From: Datura wrightii
Lineage: Eukaryota > Streptophyta > Magnoliopsida > Solanales > Solanaceae
Length of the DNA: 64,000 nt
Direction: 5' to 3'
NCBI GenBank assembly: GCA_035772735.1
Contig: JASDFA010000019.1
Coordinates: forward strand, 40,261,001-40,325,000
This document shows positions 33,001 through 47,091 of the stretch, one piece after another. Numbering within the stretch: position 1 is the stretch's first letter; every line of letters starts with the position of its first letter. The notes under the pieces are model-generated. The model saw nothing but the letters and a program-made list of their open reading frames with translations, did no database searches and had not been told where the DNA came from. A program made the position numbers and the translations under genes.

Positions 33001-36000
33001 GAATAAAAACGGTTGGAAGTTCTTTTGTTCTTTTTTTCTTAAGTAATTGGAAGTTGAAAATGTATTTGGACTTGAATTTTAATCAATACTTGTTAGACAT
33101 TTTTTAACTAAAAGCCATTACTATGGTGTTGAGCTACAATCACTCTGATAGTAGCATCCACTTTTAGAGATGTGCATCTTGAACTAATCTGCTATGTGTG
33201 ACATTATGAGTTCTAAGCCAAAGCAACTCAAAGTGTTTAACTGTGACATTGTTCTGGCTTATTTTTCTATAAACACAGTGATCTTTAAGTACTTGTAAAT
33301 TGTTACTGTCGCCTACTCTTTATCTTTCAGTGAACTTGCAGACAGACCATGTAGCTTCCTTCCTTCTTGTTTTAATCTCATTTAGCATTTTTGCCAGATT
33401 TACATTATATGTACACTAATGCTTCTTTGACATTAGTGGTATACTCTGCTGTCTTTTCCCCCTTTTTTCCTGGAATTTTCTTAAAAGGTAAAGTAAGTAT
33501 TAATGATGTATAGCAAACAACTCTATCTTTCTTGCTGGAATTTAAAGATTGAAAATTCCAATCACATGTTCAAGGTATCAGGTAATCGCGTGAATGTATC
33601 AATCATATGCTTCATATGAGGGTTCTTTGTATTGAGTACCAATACACCCCTTTATTTGTAGAGACATACTTTTGTTGGAATAGCAATTCTAGTATTCCAC
33701 TACTAGAACAGTAAAAGACATCAATGTTAGAATGGCATTACAGGTGAACATCACCACCTCAAGTACAAGGACAAATCATGGGAAAATAAGAAACTAACTA
33801 CAGTTGTTACTCCTGCAGCAACTAAAAACTGTTATACTAGAGACTACGATCAATGGACCAGGGAAAAGTACAAAAAGGCTGTACTACACAAACTAATATG
33901 TCAAGTCAGCGATCCACTGGAAGACAGAATCCTTGTATCATTATTGCTCCATCAGTTATTCTGCAGTATAAAAAGTTAGTAAATGTGTTTTAAAGTAGAA
34001 AAAGAAAAAAGAGACCATTTTATACCTACCTTAAACATAAGGGATATTTTTCTTATTAGGTAACATTTTAACTAAATTTTGAGAAAGTTACTTTTGTGAA
34101 ATATGAATCAAAGTTAAATGATTTTTACGTAATAAAACAAAGAATAATGACTTTTGAGTAATAAACACAAAGTTGAACAAATTTACATTCTTTGCGGGAG
34201 TTTGATATTCCTCAACCCGAGAAACTCTGAAACTGACTTGAAACCCCAACAGTTCGATCTGGAGTAGTTGGAGTTTGGTACTTCACTTCTGTGACGAGGG
34301 TTCCTGCTTGAGCTCGCACTATCAGCCTTTTCGAGTTTAGCATGTTGAGAACCATGGTTAATTCTGGTGAAAAGAGGATATAAATATGAGAGAAGAAAGG
34401 ACAAATTCCAACTACAAACATATAAGAGCTAAATGTGCTCTATAGGTTTATTGGACAAAGAGGAAAAAGAACCCAGAGCAGTTAACAATATGCATTGCAA
34501 AAGATAAAAGGATTATAAAGACTTGTGTTGGTATTTTTATTGCCCGCACTAAGCATAAAAAATAAAATTGAGGTTGACACTATTAAAGAGCATTGAATCA
34601 TTTTCTTTCTTCAACGTCTTTTTATACCATTTACATTTCCATCTCTCCTCTCTATAAAATCCAAAGAGAAGACAAACACAGACAGAGTATAAAAGCAGCA
34701 GAATGGAATTGGACATACAATTCATAGCCGGCAATATATAGTTAAAATGATTGACAAATAAAATAAACTACTGAAACAAGATACCAAAATATATCACCAC
34801 AAGTGAGAGAAAAATTCGAAAAAATGATGCGATGCGATTTGGTTAATGATTTCTTTGAAACTCTGAAAACAAAACCTGGCAATATGGATGAAGTCAAATT
34901 CAATTAGCAAGAGAACGGTGCGGGTGAAGGACGAGAATCAACAAATTACAGATTCAGAAGGTTTTGAGATACAGAGAGAAAGGACTTCATTGAAAAGTGG
35001 AGCAAACAAATCAATTGCTCTTTCACTTGAACAAACACAAATGGTTGATTTTCATTTATTTCCCCTTTTTAAGGTTTTAACTCTAGGTATCAAATATGCT
35101 TAATTGGAAATTTTCTTATCATGGAGCAGGAATACTTGACAAAATAATAATTTTAATATTTTTTTCACTTATTTGGATAGAAGTTCCTTCTTTTTTATAA
35201 GAAGAGAAAGTAAAATTACAAGCCAGATAAATGTTCTAAATTATTCCATCTGTCAAAATTTTTTATATTTCTAAATATTTAAAATTCTCCTCCTTTTAAT
35301 GTAAAATAATTTATGGTCGGACAAATGATTAAGTCAAAAAGAAGACCAATTGTTATTTGGGAGGGGACAAATGTACAAGCATTGTAATGCCATAAACAAG
35401 TAATCATTGTAATGAATATAGAGTTTAATATTGCCTTAGAGTTAATCATATACTCGAGTCTCGAAGACAATATTATCCAATGAAATACAAAAAACAATGA
35501 GAAAAAAAATAAGAATAAGAACAGAGCTCGACTTCATGGTGAACCTAAACTTTCTTTTACAATGGATTATATATTTAATTAATTAATAAAGGGATTCTTC
35601 GAACAATTTTTTGTTTCTGTTTTCTTTAACAGATGAGATCAAGTAAATTTTCGTCCAGAATATAGCTCAGCAAGAATAACTTAAAAATTATTACGTTCTT
35701 TTATTCAGTTTGAAGTGGAAAAATAATTTATTTACATCGTGATGAATTTAAGAGCCTTTTTCCCCTTAGCAAATAGTTAAATTAAAATAACATAAAAGAA
35801 TGTCTAACAATATATTGTTGAGCTTATTAAACAGGGTCTGAATCAAAAACATCACAATGCCAGTTGAATCACTATCCTTCTATTCATCAGTGCATGTACA
35901 AAAATAACTATCCTAACGTATGAAAAAGAGATCACTATTTGTGTTTTCTTTCTCTATTCTAATGAATTACATGAGCTGATGCCTCATATTTGGTAATAAC

Positions 36001-36073
36001 TTTTTGGAGACAAGAATTACAGTTGGATGTGAAGCTTGCAGTAGTTTTAAGCCTCCAGTGTTGTGGATTAAGT
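33001..36073. other. Intergenic AT-rich sequence, no supported gene
   Basis: I see no protein family, RNA gene or clear transposon here. 34,183-34,421 on the minus strand has two overlapping 70-codon frames that could be an exon, but no homology is recognised. The final few hundred bases (about 35,700-36,073) would hold the 3' UTR of the synthetase; an AATAAA lies on the minus strand near 35,700. Confidence 0.5.
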
Positions 36074-36355
36074 TCATTGTGCTATAGCCTCCTTTGCTTC
36101 ACTCTTTGTGACCTTGGCTAAATCATCAACATCACCGGTTTGTAGACCGATAACCACGCTGTGACAGCGGCCACATAGCAAAGGATGCTCTGTAAAAGAA
36201 CCTACTTGAGGTGAATAATTCCAGCATCTGTCACATTTTGAGCCATTTGCACGGGATACACCAATCCAGATTTTGTTCCCTTCTTCAATGAGGTATTCTC
36301 CAGTGTACTGAACATCTTTAATCCTTTCATCTTGCATGGAGTTGAGAATCTCCAC
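36074..36355 (-). CDS. OVA2: IleRS last exon with C-terminal zinc module and stop
   Basis: 282 bases, acceptor TTTCTGCAG. Encodes CDRCWNYSPQVG, then HPLLCGRC about 20 residues later (two CxxC pairs). The reading ends at TGA 36,076-36,074 after about 94 codons including the stop. The zinc module contacts tRNA in bacterial IleRS. Confidence 0.97.
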   Translation of the reverse strand: MEILNSMQDERIKDVQYTGEYLIEEGNKIWIGVSRANGSKCDRCWNYSPQVGSFTEHPLLCGRCHSVVIGLQTGDVDDLAKVTKSEAKEAIAQ

Positions 36356-39300
36356 CTGCAGAAATTGCAAGAACGTACTCATAAGATGTATAAAATCAAC
36401 AAAGCCACCACATTATGCGCTCAACGAAGACATTTTCAATTATGGAGGCTTAGAATACCTAAATAGATACAAAGTATTTCAAGTTGTAAGACTACTGTCA
36501 CACGTGTTTAATGGAATTCGGCTGAAAAGAAGACCAATATTTGTCGCAAGTGTAACCAACCCATATATATGTATGATGGCAACTCAAAAGTAGGTTTCCA
36601 AGAGTATCTAATTTAGCTTGTTTCAAGCTCAAGTGAGCTCGGTAACGACATAGTGAGAACACTTAAAAGGGGAAAAGGCTGGTGCTCAACAAAAGACATG
36701 TAACGGAAGCACACATTTCTACCTGTGCATCAGTCCTAACTGCATAGAGTTAAAATGAGTACTGCAGTATACCTGAGATGTTATAAATATGCGATGTAGA
36801 GCATCTGCCTCATTTGTAGGTTCGCACATTTTGTTTAGTCTCTCGGCCAGGCTTTCATTAGAACAGTGGAGATACACCTTGGCCTCTAAACTGGAGCCAA
36901 TCAATTTTCCACTTCGAGCTACTTCCAATGCTTTGTTAACTTCCGTCCTTAGCTGGTAATAATTGTTCAAATTGTCATAATCAAAAAAATGATTGATGAA
37001 ATAGTCTGACCAAGTGACAATTCAATAGAAAGCAAATAGGCTCTGATTGGCATCATGAATGAAACCAAAAATAGTTTAAGTTCTTAAACAAAATAGAATC
37101 TGATTAATAGGCAACCATTCGCTTCCTGAAATTATCAAAGCTACCAAAGGGCGCTGTGAAATTCTTATATGGAGTGCATCATACAGATAGAGATATCAGT
37201 CCCCCTCTGAGATTACTTAAGAAACTGATCGCCAGATTGGAATACTAGAGAAATTTTAGTTTGTAAGTTATATAACCAACATTACTTATGTGAAGCAGTT
37301 TATTACTTGACATGTAGATATTTAGGTCTCACAAATTTAATTTAAAATAAATTACAAAAAAGGCAACAAATAAAAGTCTATACTATTCCTGAGTAAAATT
37401 TCTCGGAATACTAGGCCAAACATAAGTTTAACCAACTGGTACCAGATAGAAATATTGGGCCAAACTATGTGGGTTAGCTGTCTCATATGTATAACAGTTA
37501 CCTCAAGAATTTTCCCCCAAAAGTCAACTTCTTCCTCTGGAAAGGAAAGGTTTTCTGCATCTAGTTCAGGCCATCTTGACTCGAACACAAATTTAGCAAC
37601 ATGCCCATCTTCAGTAGTATACTGAAAAGGAAGATGCTGCCACATATCCTCAGCCAAATGAGGTAAAATGGGAGCAATTATCCTTCCTATTGAAAGCAAA
37701 TGGGCTTCAAGGACTGTTTGACAACTCCTCCTGGTAAAACTTGCACTGCCCCTGAAAATAACAAAAACAATTATAAGGTAATGTAAATTTCATTAAAAAG
37801 GTCCCAAGAAAGTACTGAAAGCATACAAACTACAGCATAGTTGTATCTGTTACAATCTCAAAACTTCTATAAAATCCATGTACTGAACTAAGTCTTCTAC
37901 CATATTTCCCCCTACACCAAAAGTACACATTGAGGACATCTATTTTTAACAATAGCTAAATGATTCTCAAAATATCTCTTATTTCTTTCAACCAAATGGT
38001 CCAAAAGATGCAAAGAGGTAAGGTTTTCCAGATTTGCTTCAAATTTTTCCTTTCTGATTCTGCCAACAAACCAGTAGGTCTTTCTAATTCTTTGGCATCA
38101 TCTGTTGCACACCACTCATATTCAGGAACAGATTGGTAACTGCTTTTTATGACTGCAATGCAAAAACAGATGTTCTGCAGATTCCTGAGAATTTTCACAG
38201 CAACCACATCTACTGCACAAAGGAATTCCTCTTCTCTGCAACATATCGCGAGTTAAGCATGCATTTCTAACAGCAATCCGACTAATTTACACTAGAATCT
38301 GACTAAGCTTTCAATACAAGCTGTTAATGAGTTCAGGTAACCAGCAGAAGGCTGGATTCAAAGCTCTTGACCTACAATTTCTAATATAAAGAGAGTCAAC
38401 AGTAGCAGAAACCTCAATGTAAAGGAAGAGCAAGGTACTCAATCCCCCACATGAAGTCAATTTTCAGAAGACCTGTCAAAACTCATATACAGACATCATA
38501 AAACCCTAGATGACAACTCATATATGGGGCATGATACGTGTCACAAAAATGATGACTTGGAGCCAAGAATTGAAGACTGAGACTACTAACTTCCCTAAGA
38601 GAAGTTGCTGGGATCTCAAGTTTGATAGTTGATGCGAAGACTCGTAGTAGAAACATGTTTATACCATCAAACTGCACTTTTAAAGAAGCGAACATGCCTT
38701 GAAACATACAAAATCCCAGTAGAGGTTACATTAAGATAGAAGTGATGAATCCTAGATGCTTACTAAGACATTTTACAGAAGTAATCGACTGTCAACCAAG
38801 TTAGCAAGCCACATCAAATTGAATCAAAACCTACCAGGGAAAATATATTGGAACAACAAGGTTCTCTCGCTTTTTCTAGGGCCGATAATCTACACATTAG
38901 GCGTCCAGAAGCTTTTGAATAAGGATATGAAGTTAATACAATATTTAAGGAGATAACAGCCCAAACTAATTGTCCTCCATCTATACAAAAGAGTGCAAGA
39001 GGAGACAATTGATATATTTCATACTAGTCCGTAAAATGTAATTAATTGTGCTTCGATGAACTGTTCAAGGTTCCGAGAAATTAGAACTGTGGTCATTTTT
39101 TTGATCAAATAAAAGAATTAAAGTCGCAAACCTATCAATAAAACAAACAGGATAGCTCGTTAAATGAGACAGTAATATATTTAGCCGAGATATCAGCAGC
39201 TGGAATTTTTGCAGCTTTGGCCCTCGTGATAAGAGGGTAATTTGGCTCCGTTCAGTTTAATGGAAAGTGACACTTCTACTCCAACATTTGACACTGCCAT

Positions 39301-42300
39301 CTGAATGAAAAGAAAGCAAACAAATGATTTAAATTTCAAGGAATAGAGATGGTTCGGGCATGTGAAGAGGAGGTGGTCACTTTATCCAGATGTAACAGTG
39401 TTGTAGCCACTGCGGACGGGGTCCGGATGCACTAGTAAGGAGGTGTGAGAGGTTGGCTATAGTAGGAGTTAAGAGAGGTAGATATAGGCTGAAGAAGAAC
39501 TGAGGGAAGATGATTAGACAAGACATGGCTCAACTCCAACTTACTGAGGACATGACACTAGATAGGAAGGTATGCAGGTCGAGGATTATAGTAGACGGTT
39601 AGTAGGTAATCGAGTGTTGCAGCACTGTATGTGGGAGAGACGGGGGCTAGCCTCATCCCCTTCCCTCCTGCTAGTAGTAGTAGTTAGTAATCCTCTTAGT
39701 TTCTTATTCTTCAATGTGTTGTACTATCTGCTGTTTTAGTTTCTTATTCTTCAATGTGTTGTACTATCTGCTGTTTTATTTGCTTTATATCTTGCTATTT
39801 TGCTATTGTATTTTCCTTGCTTCAAAAGCTTCTCTTATGAGCCGAAGGTCTATCAGAAACAACCTCTTCCTAGGAAGGCGGGATCTGCATATATCCTACC
39901 CTCTCCCAACCCCACTTGTGGGACTACACTGGGTGTGTTGTTGTTTTAATTTGGTCCGCCACACCAGCAACTCTAAGCAACCCAAAATTCAATCCTTCCC
40001 CAATCCCCTGCTTCTCCTCCCTAGTCCTGGATCCAACTCCAGTCTACCGAGATTTCCCATTGTTGAGATTAATGTCTGATTAACAAACACGATACACTCT
40101 GCGAAGGAAAATGTGAAAGAACTAGGTCCTTATTACATGGTTCTTACATGCTATGAAAAACTGCATCAATGTTAAGATCTTATACTGATATATCTTCGGA
40201 AAATATATGAAAAAGTATATTCATATATTTCCTGTACTATTCATATAATGTAAAATAAATACAAGATCTTCATGGAGTTTGAATCAGAAAAGGATTCTGC
40301 ACGAAGGAGATATTTTTGGAAAGTCATGTCTTGAAGAATCCTTCCGGATGTAGAATTGAGTTGATTCTGATTTCCTTAATTCGCAGGATCTTCGAGATAT
40401 ATGGTTTCCTTTTTTATGTGCTTACTAACAAGAAGAGTATATATTCTATACTTGCTGCAGGAAATCATACATTCACACATTGAGATAAAAAGAAAAATTC
40501 CTATAGCTTTCAAGCAACGAGCTGTTCTTGGAAGATCTCAAGACTATCGAGAGTGTGAAGAATCAAGTTGAAGAGTCTGGTCCTTGTGTAGTGTTTCTAT
40601 ACTTTGAATCTGCTCCTAGTTCAATTGTATTAGGCTTATCAAGTTGTAACCATCTGCTTTTAAGAAGCATGACTAGGTCGTTGATGTTCTAGTGAATAGA
40701 ACAGTCGTGAAGTCATCATAAGTTCTTAGTGATAGGAACAGTTGTTGAGTCGTAGTAGGTTCTTGTGGTGAAGAATAATTGTGGTGTCCTTGCAAGTTCT
40801 TGAAGTAAAGAACTGTCGTTTCGAGTCAGAGTTGACTTGAGGAGAGTTTGGCAGTAGAGCAACTGTTGACGTCAAGGCTTAGAGTTAAGTCTTAGGTTGA
40901 AAGGATTTTGTAATTTGAATTCAGGCACATTGTGTTGGTGAAGTTTGAAGGAAAATCCTACTGGGATAGGTCGTGGTTTTTTGCACCTTTTGAGCTAAAA
41001 ATCTCGTGTTCTCATTATTTTCTCATTTTATGTCTTTGTATTTAAACTGTACATACATAAGAACCAGGTTCACCAGTGGGTTAAGCAAATTTTAGGAGTT
41101 GGCGAAAATCTGGTACGACCCAATTCACTCCCTCCCCCCTCTTTATTCATTAAGGTGCACCCAAACTATCAATTCGTATCAGAGCCACAAATCTACTGCT
41201 ACCCCTGCCTTATCGCCTCACCTACACCCCTTGCTCCCTGCCCCATTAGGTGCCTTATCTCCATCACCTCTACTGAATTTTCTCTCCCTCCTTCCTAGGC
41301 ACAAAGCTAAAGTTCTAGCTATGGGTGCGGCATAATCCAGTAGCTTTGGCCAAAATCCTGTATTTGTGTTAAGAAATCCATTTAATCCGTATAAATAATT
41401 TATCCCGAACCCACTAAGCAGCCTTTTCTTGAATTCAGAACCCATAAACACAAAACTATGGATCTGCTCCTATTCTTTCCCACCACAGCTTCCCGTCTTT
41501 TGAGCTCCCATCGTCTCCACTCTGGATCTCTGATGAGTCAATGATTATCTCTTACCAGCAGCAGATCTCATTTGGTATCACTTTTTTCTGATTATTTTTC
41601 GTCTTTGCAAAAGTTGTACGAAAAGGACCCAAATACAGCTCATTTGGCATTTGAATGGGTTTATTAGATAAAGAGCCAAAAAGCAACTTCCAAATAAATC
41701 AAGTCTACAAGCCAAATTGTAGGTTCAACAGAGGCCACCATCAGAAGCACCTTAGACAAGAGGGGCCAAAACTACAAAAGGAATCCTTATAATTACTACT
41801 AACTCCATCCCAATTTATGTGATTAGTTTAACTGGGCACAGAGTTCAAGAAATATGGGTAGACCTCGCAATTTTCCAAAACTATCATTAAAATAAATGAA
41901 TTTTTTTTAAATAGAAGAGTACATTTTGCCAAATAAGTTGGACCCAATAGGGGCAAAATATTGGTAGTGTCATTAAACATTTGCCAAATAAGGAAATGTG
42001 TCATTCTTTTTGAGACTGACTAAAAAAGAAACTGTGTCATATAAATTGAGACAAAAGGAGTATATTTAAAGCTCTTTTAACATGGTAGCATTTTGTCTTC
42101 CTTTGTTTTATATATTTTTTTTGGTTATTTTATAATACTTTCCCAGTACTTGAAATTTTATACAAGCTAGGAAGAGAACAAAGAGTGAGAGTATGTAGAG
42201 ATACAATGTATTACCCAACATAAAGCCGATCCTTTGCAACATCGAGATAGAAGTTTGAGAGGTCAACTATAACAAAGCGCTGAATCACCTGCACAAACAA

Positions 42301-43600
42301 TAAAGATTAATAACATAAAAATGGATATCAGTCATTAAAGGGATGAAATTGGTAAGTATCAGAACAAAGCGCTGAATCACCTGCACAAACAATAAAGAAT
42401 AATAACATAAAAATGGATATCAGCCATTAAAGGGATATCAGCTGATAATTAAATTTATTTGGAAACAAACATTTTCACGAAATTAAACTTCCAACTGCAA
42501 GAAGCAGGACATTAACTGAGAAAATGTAACATATCCATCTCATGCAAAATACAAAAGGGGTTCCTTATAATCTTCTTATCGACATTATAGTATTACTAGA
42601 TGGTGTCATAGATTATGGATCTAATAACCTTTTAACGTGCAGTTTACACCAGTGTGATTCTGGATTAATCTTTTAAAGCAGTGCATGATATCTTTTGCTT
42701 TATTGCACTTAAGGAGACTGAAACAGATTCCTTTCTCTCCCCCACTTCCCACCTATCCAAAGTGTTCTGTTACCTAACAATACCATCAATTTGACAAGAT
42801 GGTACCAAGACTGGTTGAGGGCAACATCAATACTGCACTTGCATAAATAGGTTGATTTTGTGCACAAGCATAGCTCACACATTTCCATATCGATATTTTA
42901 TCAAATTTTCATATCATTAGAAGTAACTTAAATATTACTTTTTCTCTATGCCATAAAGGTGCACTTTTGCAATTTCCTAGCTGTCTTACGTATACCAGTT
43001 TAAAAGGTTCTGATGAAATCTCTATACTGCCAGAACCAATTTCACCGCGAGCTCGTCTTTCCTAAGAACTCCAATGTATCAGATCACGTGGTTATTTCAC
43101 AAGTTCTGAAGATATTGGACTCCTGGAAGCCTATCAGCCTTGTCTGACTAAGAGGAAAACATGCAATTTGTCACTGGAAGAAAATAGTTTACAAGGAAAA
43201 CTGGACGCTGTAGATGCTGGATCTATGATTCAGGTGTTACATTATCACCCATGGAGAGAATTAGGATGACTCAAACCTGAAAGATGCAAAAAAATAACTC
43301 CCTTTATTCACACTACCTCCTGAAGTTTCCCAAAAAGTTTTACTTATAGCCCCATTTTGTCTTAAATACAGACAATAAAGATTATAGAGAAACTGAAGCA
43401 GAATCACACAAAGGGCCCCAGTTTTCAATTGGAAAAAATAACCTTTAAAAAGACCCTAATAATTTAACTGACAAAGATTGCATTTTACTGAAGTAGTATG
43501 TCCCATTTTTTGTAAGATCCTTGTTATCTTCTTGCCATAATATTGACAAGAAATTGCTACTGTGTCTTTGCCTCAATCTATTCCTACCCCACACTCTGCA

Positions 43601-43650
<50 letters not shown>

Positions 43651-46600
43651 TTTATAGCAGCTAAACCTCCTCCCTCATTTTTACACTAGGCCCTTGACAC
43701 TGCTGTAACTACATTTCCAGCAAAAAGAATTTGCTGCTCTTGTACCTACATTCTCAGCTAGAAAGACCTGACCATGACGAGCTTCCTCGCTGTGATGGAA
43801 TAGAACAACCTAGGTAACAATGAAGGTGTACATTCCTTTAGTGTATCATGGAGCTTTTCTTCCAGAAATCCCCCTCAACCTAACCTTATCATTCCAAGCC
43901 AGGCTATTAGGTTACCTCCCATTGGAATTATTCAAGCTCTTCTGTTTCAGCAGTGATCCTTCATAGCACTAGATAAGAATCAATCCGTTCCCTCCCTGTT
44001 TTGCAGAAATATCCACCAATAATGCTTTTGGCAAGCCAAAACTAACTCCTATCAAGTTAATGGTTTTTCATCAACCGCTCATATTAATACACATTCACTA
44101 GTGGTGGAATTTAATACCAGCCTGCAGCTGGTGGATCTATCGGAAACAACCTCTCTGCCTCTCAGGTAGAAGTAAGGTCTGCGTACACTCTACCCTCTCC
44201 AGATCCCACTTTGTAGGATTACACTGGATATGTTGTTGTTGTTGTTGCCTGGAGCTGGTGGATCATTTGGGCAAAAGAAACATAAGGTGTTCTGAAGATA
44301 GTGCTAACTCTTTCATATAAATTAAGTTTGTTTAATAATTTTGTTTCACTTTTGGTGTACAAAGAATTATAAATGAGGGTAAACTCTAGCCTGCATCTGG
44401 TGGATCGTTTGGACAAAATGAAACATAAGGTGCTTTGAAGATAGTGCTAATTCTTTCATAATAATTAAGTTTAGTGCTAATTCTTTCATAAAATTTAAGT
44501 TTATCTATAACTTTGTTTTACCTTTGGTGTAGAAAGGAATTGTAAATGAGGATGAATCACTGTTAGGATTCATGGAATCCTTGCATGATTTTAGGAATAT
44601 CTTTTCTGTTTGCTATACTTTACATATTTGTCAGCACATCTTAGTGTTTTGCACTATCAATAAGATCCTTACTTTTCTCAACAGGAAAGGGTAGCCCCGT
44701 ACACAAAGCATCCTGAGGCAGCTTATCCTAAAGCAAGTATCAGTGACTGATTCCGCGACTGGAACCCATGACCTATAAGTCACTCAGAGACAACTTTACC
44801 ATTACTCCAAGGCTCCCTATCCCTTCTCCTTACTTTCTCAAAAAAAAAAAGGAAATACTCCTTTGCTGAATAAAAATCATCGTAATCAACAGAATTGGTG
44901 TGTTATGTTCCCTGTCGTCAATCCTAAGGACCTTGGATATTGGCCTTCTAATTTTCTTCTGCATTACCTTTTTTATCTGTAGAACAAATATTTTCTTCCA
45001 TACTTCTTGTTCTAAGCCTTTATCATTTCCCCAAAATATCCTCCAAGCAGCCAGAACTCTAAATCCTGTTCTCCTCATTACGAAGTACAACTGCAGAGAG
45101 CTGAACGCCTCTAGAGAACTTCAGATTTTAGACTCTGAAACTTCGGGCAGAATTAGTGATCCAGAGAGCTTGACTTTGATGTGTGACTGGTGGCTGAAAT
45201 GGTTCTATTTTTTTCTTTTAACTGCATGGTTTATATACTTAAATAAAGAATCTCAGTTTAGTTTCTATGTTCTTCAGACTTCGCATAACTATAAGTAAAA
45301 CTAGAACAAGTAGGAAAACTTCAGGCTTTAATCATCTGAAATTTGGCAGAGTTAGTGATGAAAGACTTGACTTTTACTGTGACTGGTGACAGAAATGTTG
45401 TTTATATCGTTAAACATCAATGCTAAGTGCCACTTCTGCCTTAACAATTAGCTCAAGTTGACACACAGATACGATGCAACTAATCTGCAAAATTGCATCC
45501 ATATTCTCATCTCCCGACGCACTGAGAGAAATGCACGTAATTTATACCATGACTAAGATCCTCCCACTCTTGCACTTAAAAGAAACTGTTAAGCTCCTCT
45601 TTTTCTTCAAAGATATGCACTCTTACTATTACTATTTTTGATCAAACAAGTTCCTTTTTCCATGAAACCAATGTTTTAGAGTCATCACATTTCAGGAACT
45701 TGAAACATCAACTTGGCTTTTAAAGAAACCATACCTGAAATATTTTGAAAAACTGATAACTATCATAGCTCTCTCTGATGTTGTTCACAACATTAGCAAG
45801 CTGGAATAATGCATGCTGATCAATCATCGGAAGATCACTATATGGCACTGTATAATCAGCCTGCAGAAAGAAATTTTCAGATAACACTTCAGCTTCGAAA
45901 ACTACCATGTTAAGTATGAACATCTAATTCAAGAAAACTAATAAAATCAACTTTAACAAGTAACAAGTAATACTCAGTTCAAGAGTTGAGCATAAGAGTG
46001 ATCTATAACATGGATTGCACATTCTCTAGGTGTTTGCATGTGATAGAGAGAGGACAAGAGCTTAGCGAAAAAAGAAGATGATGCTGCACATGTAATCAGA
46101 ACATGTGTATAAGCATTTCCATTTGGAAATGGCCTTAATTGAGATTGTTAAACTTACTTTCCAATCATGGAGATTTGCTAGAAGGAATCGGAGTGTTCCT
46201 CGCAATTTCCGGTATATGTCAGACATTTGACGAAGGACTTGAGGTCCAATCAGCACGTCGCCAGTATAGTCTACACTTGAAACCCAAAGCCTTAAGATAT
46301 CAGCACTATATGGAGGACTTTCCTGTCAAAGGTAAAGTGGAGATGTCATTTCTTGTCAAGAACAGGTTAAGGTGCACACAAATTGCTATAAGTTGACAAC
46401 ATACCTTTTGGTTTTTCCCTCCTTCAATCACCATCCTTGGATCAACAACATTGCCCAAAGATTTGCTCATTTTCAATCCCCTTTCATCCAGTACAAATCC
46501 ATGTGTAATAACACCACGATAAGGTGCCTGGCCTGCAATTATGACAAGCAATGAGGAAATTATTATAGGGCAATGCGTCGAAGAGCCAAAATCTAAAACT

Positions 46601-47052
46601 AATGAAATTGGTAATTACTGCCATGTCCTAAGATCACATACTAAGGGGTCGTTTGGTTACGGGATAAGACTCAATTTAATACATGAATAAGTTAGTTATT
46701 CATGTATTAATTTTATACCATGTTTGGTTACCAAATAGGATAAAAGTTATTCATGTATTAATGTTATACAATGTTTGGTTGTGTTTTTAGTAATTCTACA
46801 TGATTAAAACTTACATAACTTATGAGGAAATCTATGTATAATTTTATGCGGGGTAGAAGGTGGAATAAGTTATGTGGGTATTAGTTATACATGATTAAAA
46901 TAATAAAATTACATATTTACCCCTATTTACTTTTAAAATCTTTTTTGATTTGATACTTTTTTTAAAAAATTGTACTTTATTACGTGTTAATAGAATTAGT
47001 TATTATTTTTTTTATTTAATGTATTTTTTTATTTTTTGGGATAACATGAATG

Positions 47053-47091
<39 letters not shown>

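Noticed and set aside
41099..41451. Pro/Ser-rich frames on both strands near 41.2 kb
   Set aside because: Next to the copia LTR end, low complexity, no homology recognised.
44830..45298. Overlapping frames of 132 (plus) and 86 (minus) codons
   Set aside because: No recognised domain, inside an IleRS intron, no flanking splice or start context that persuades.
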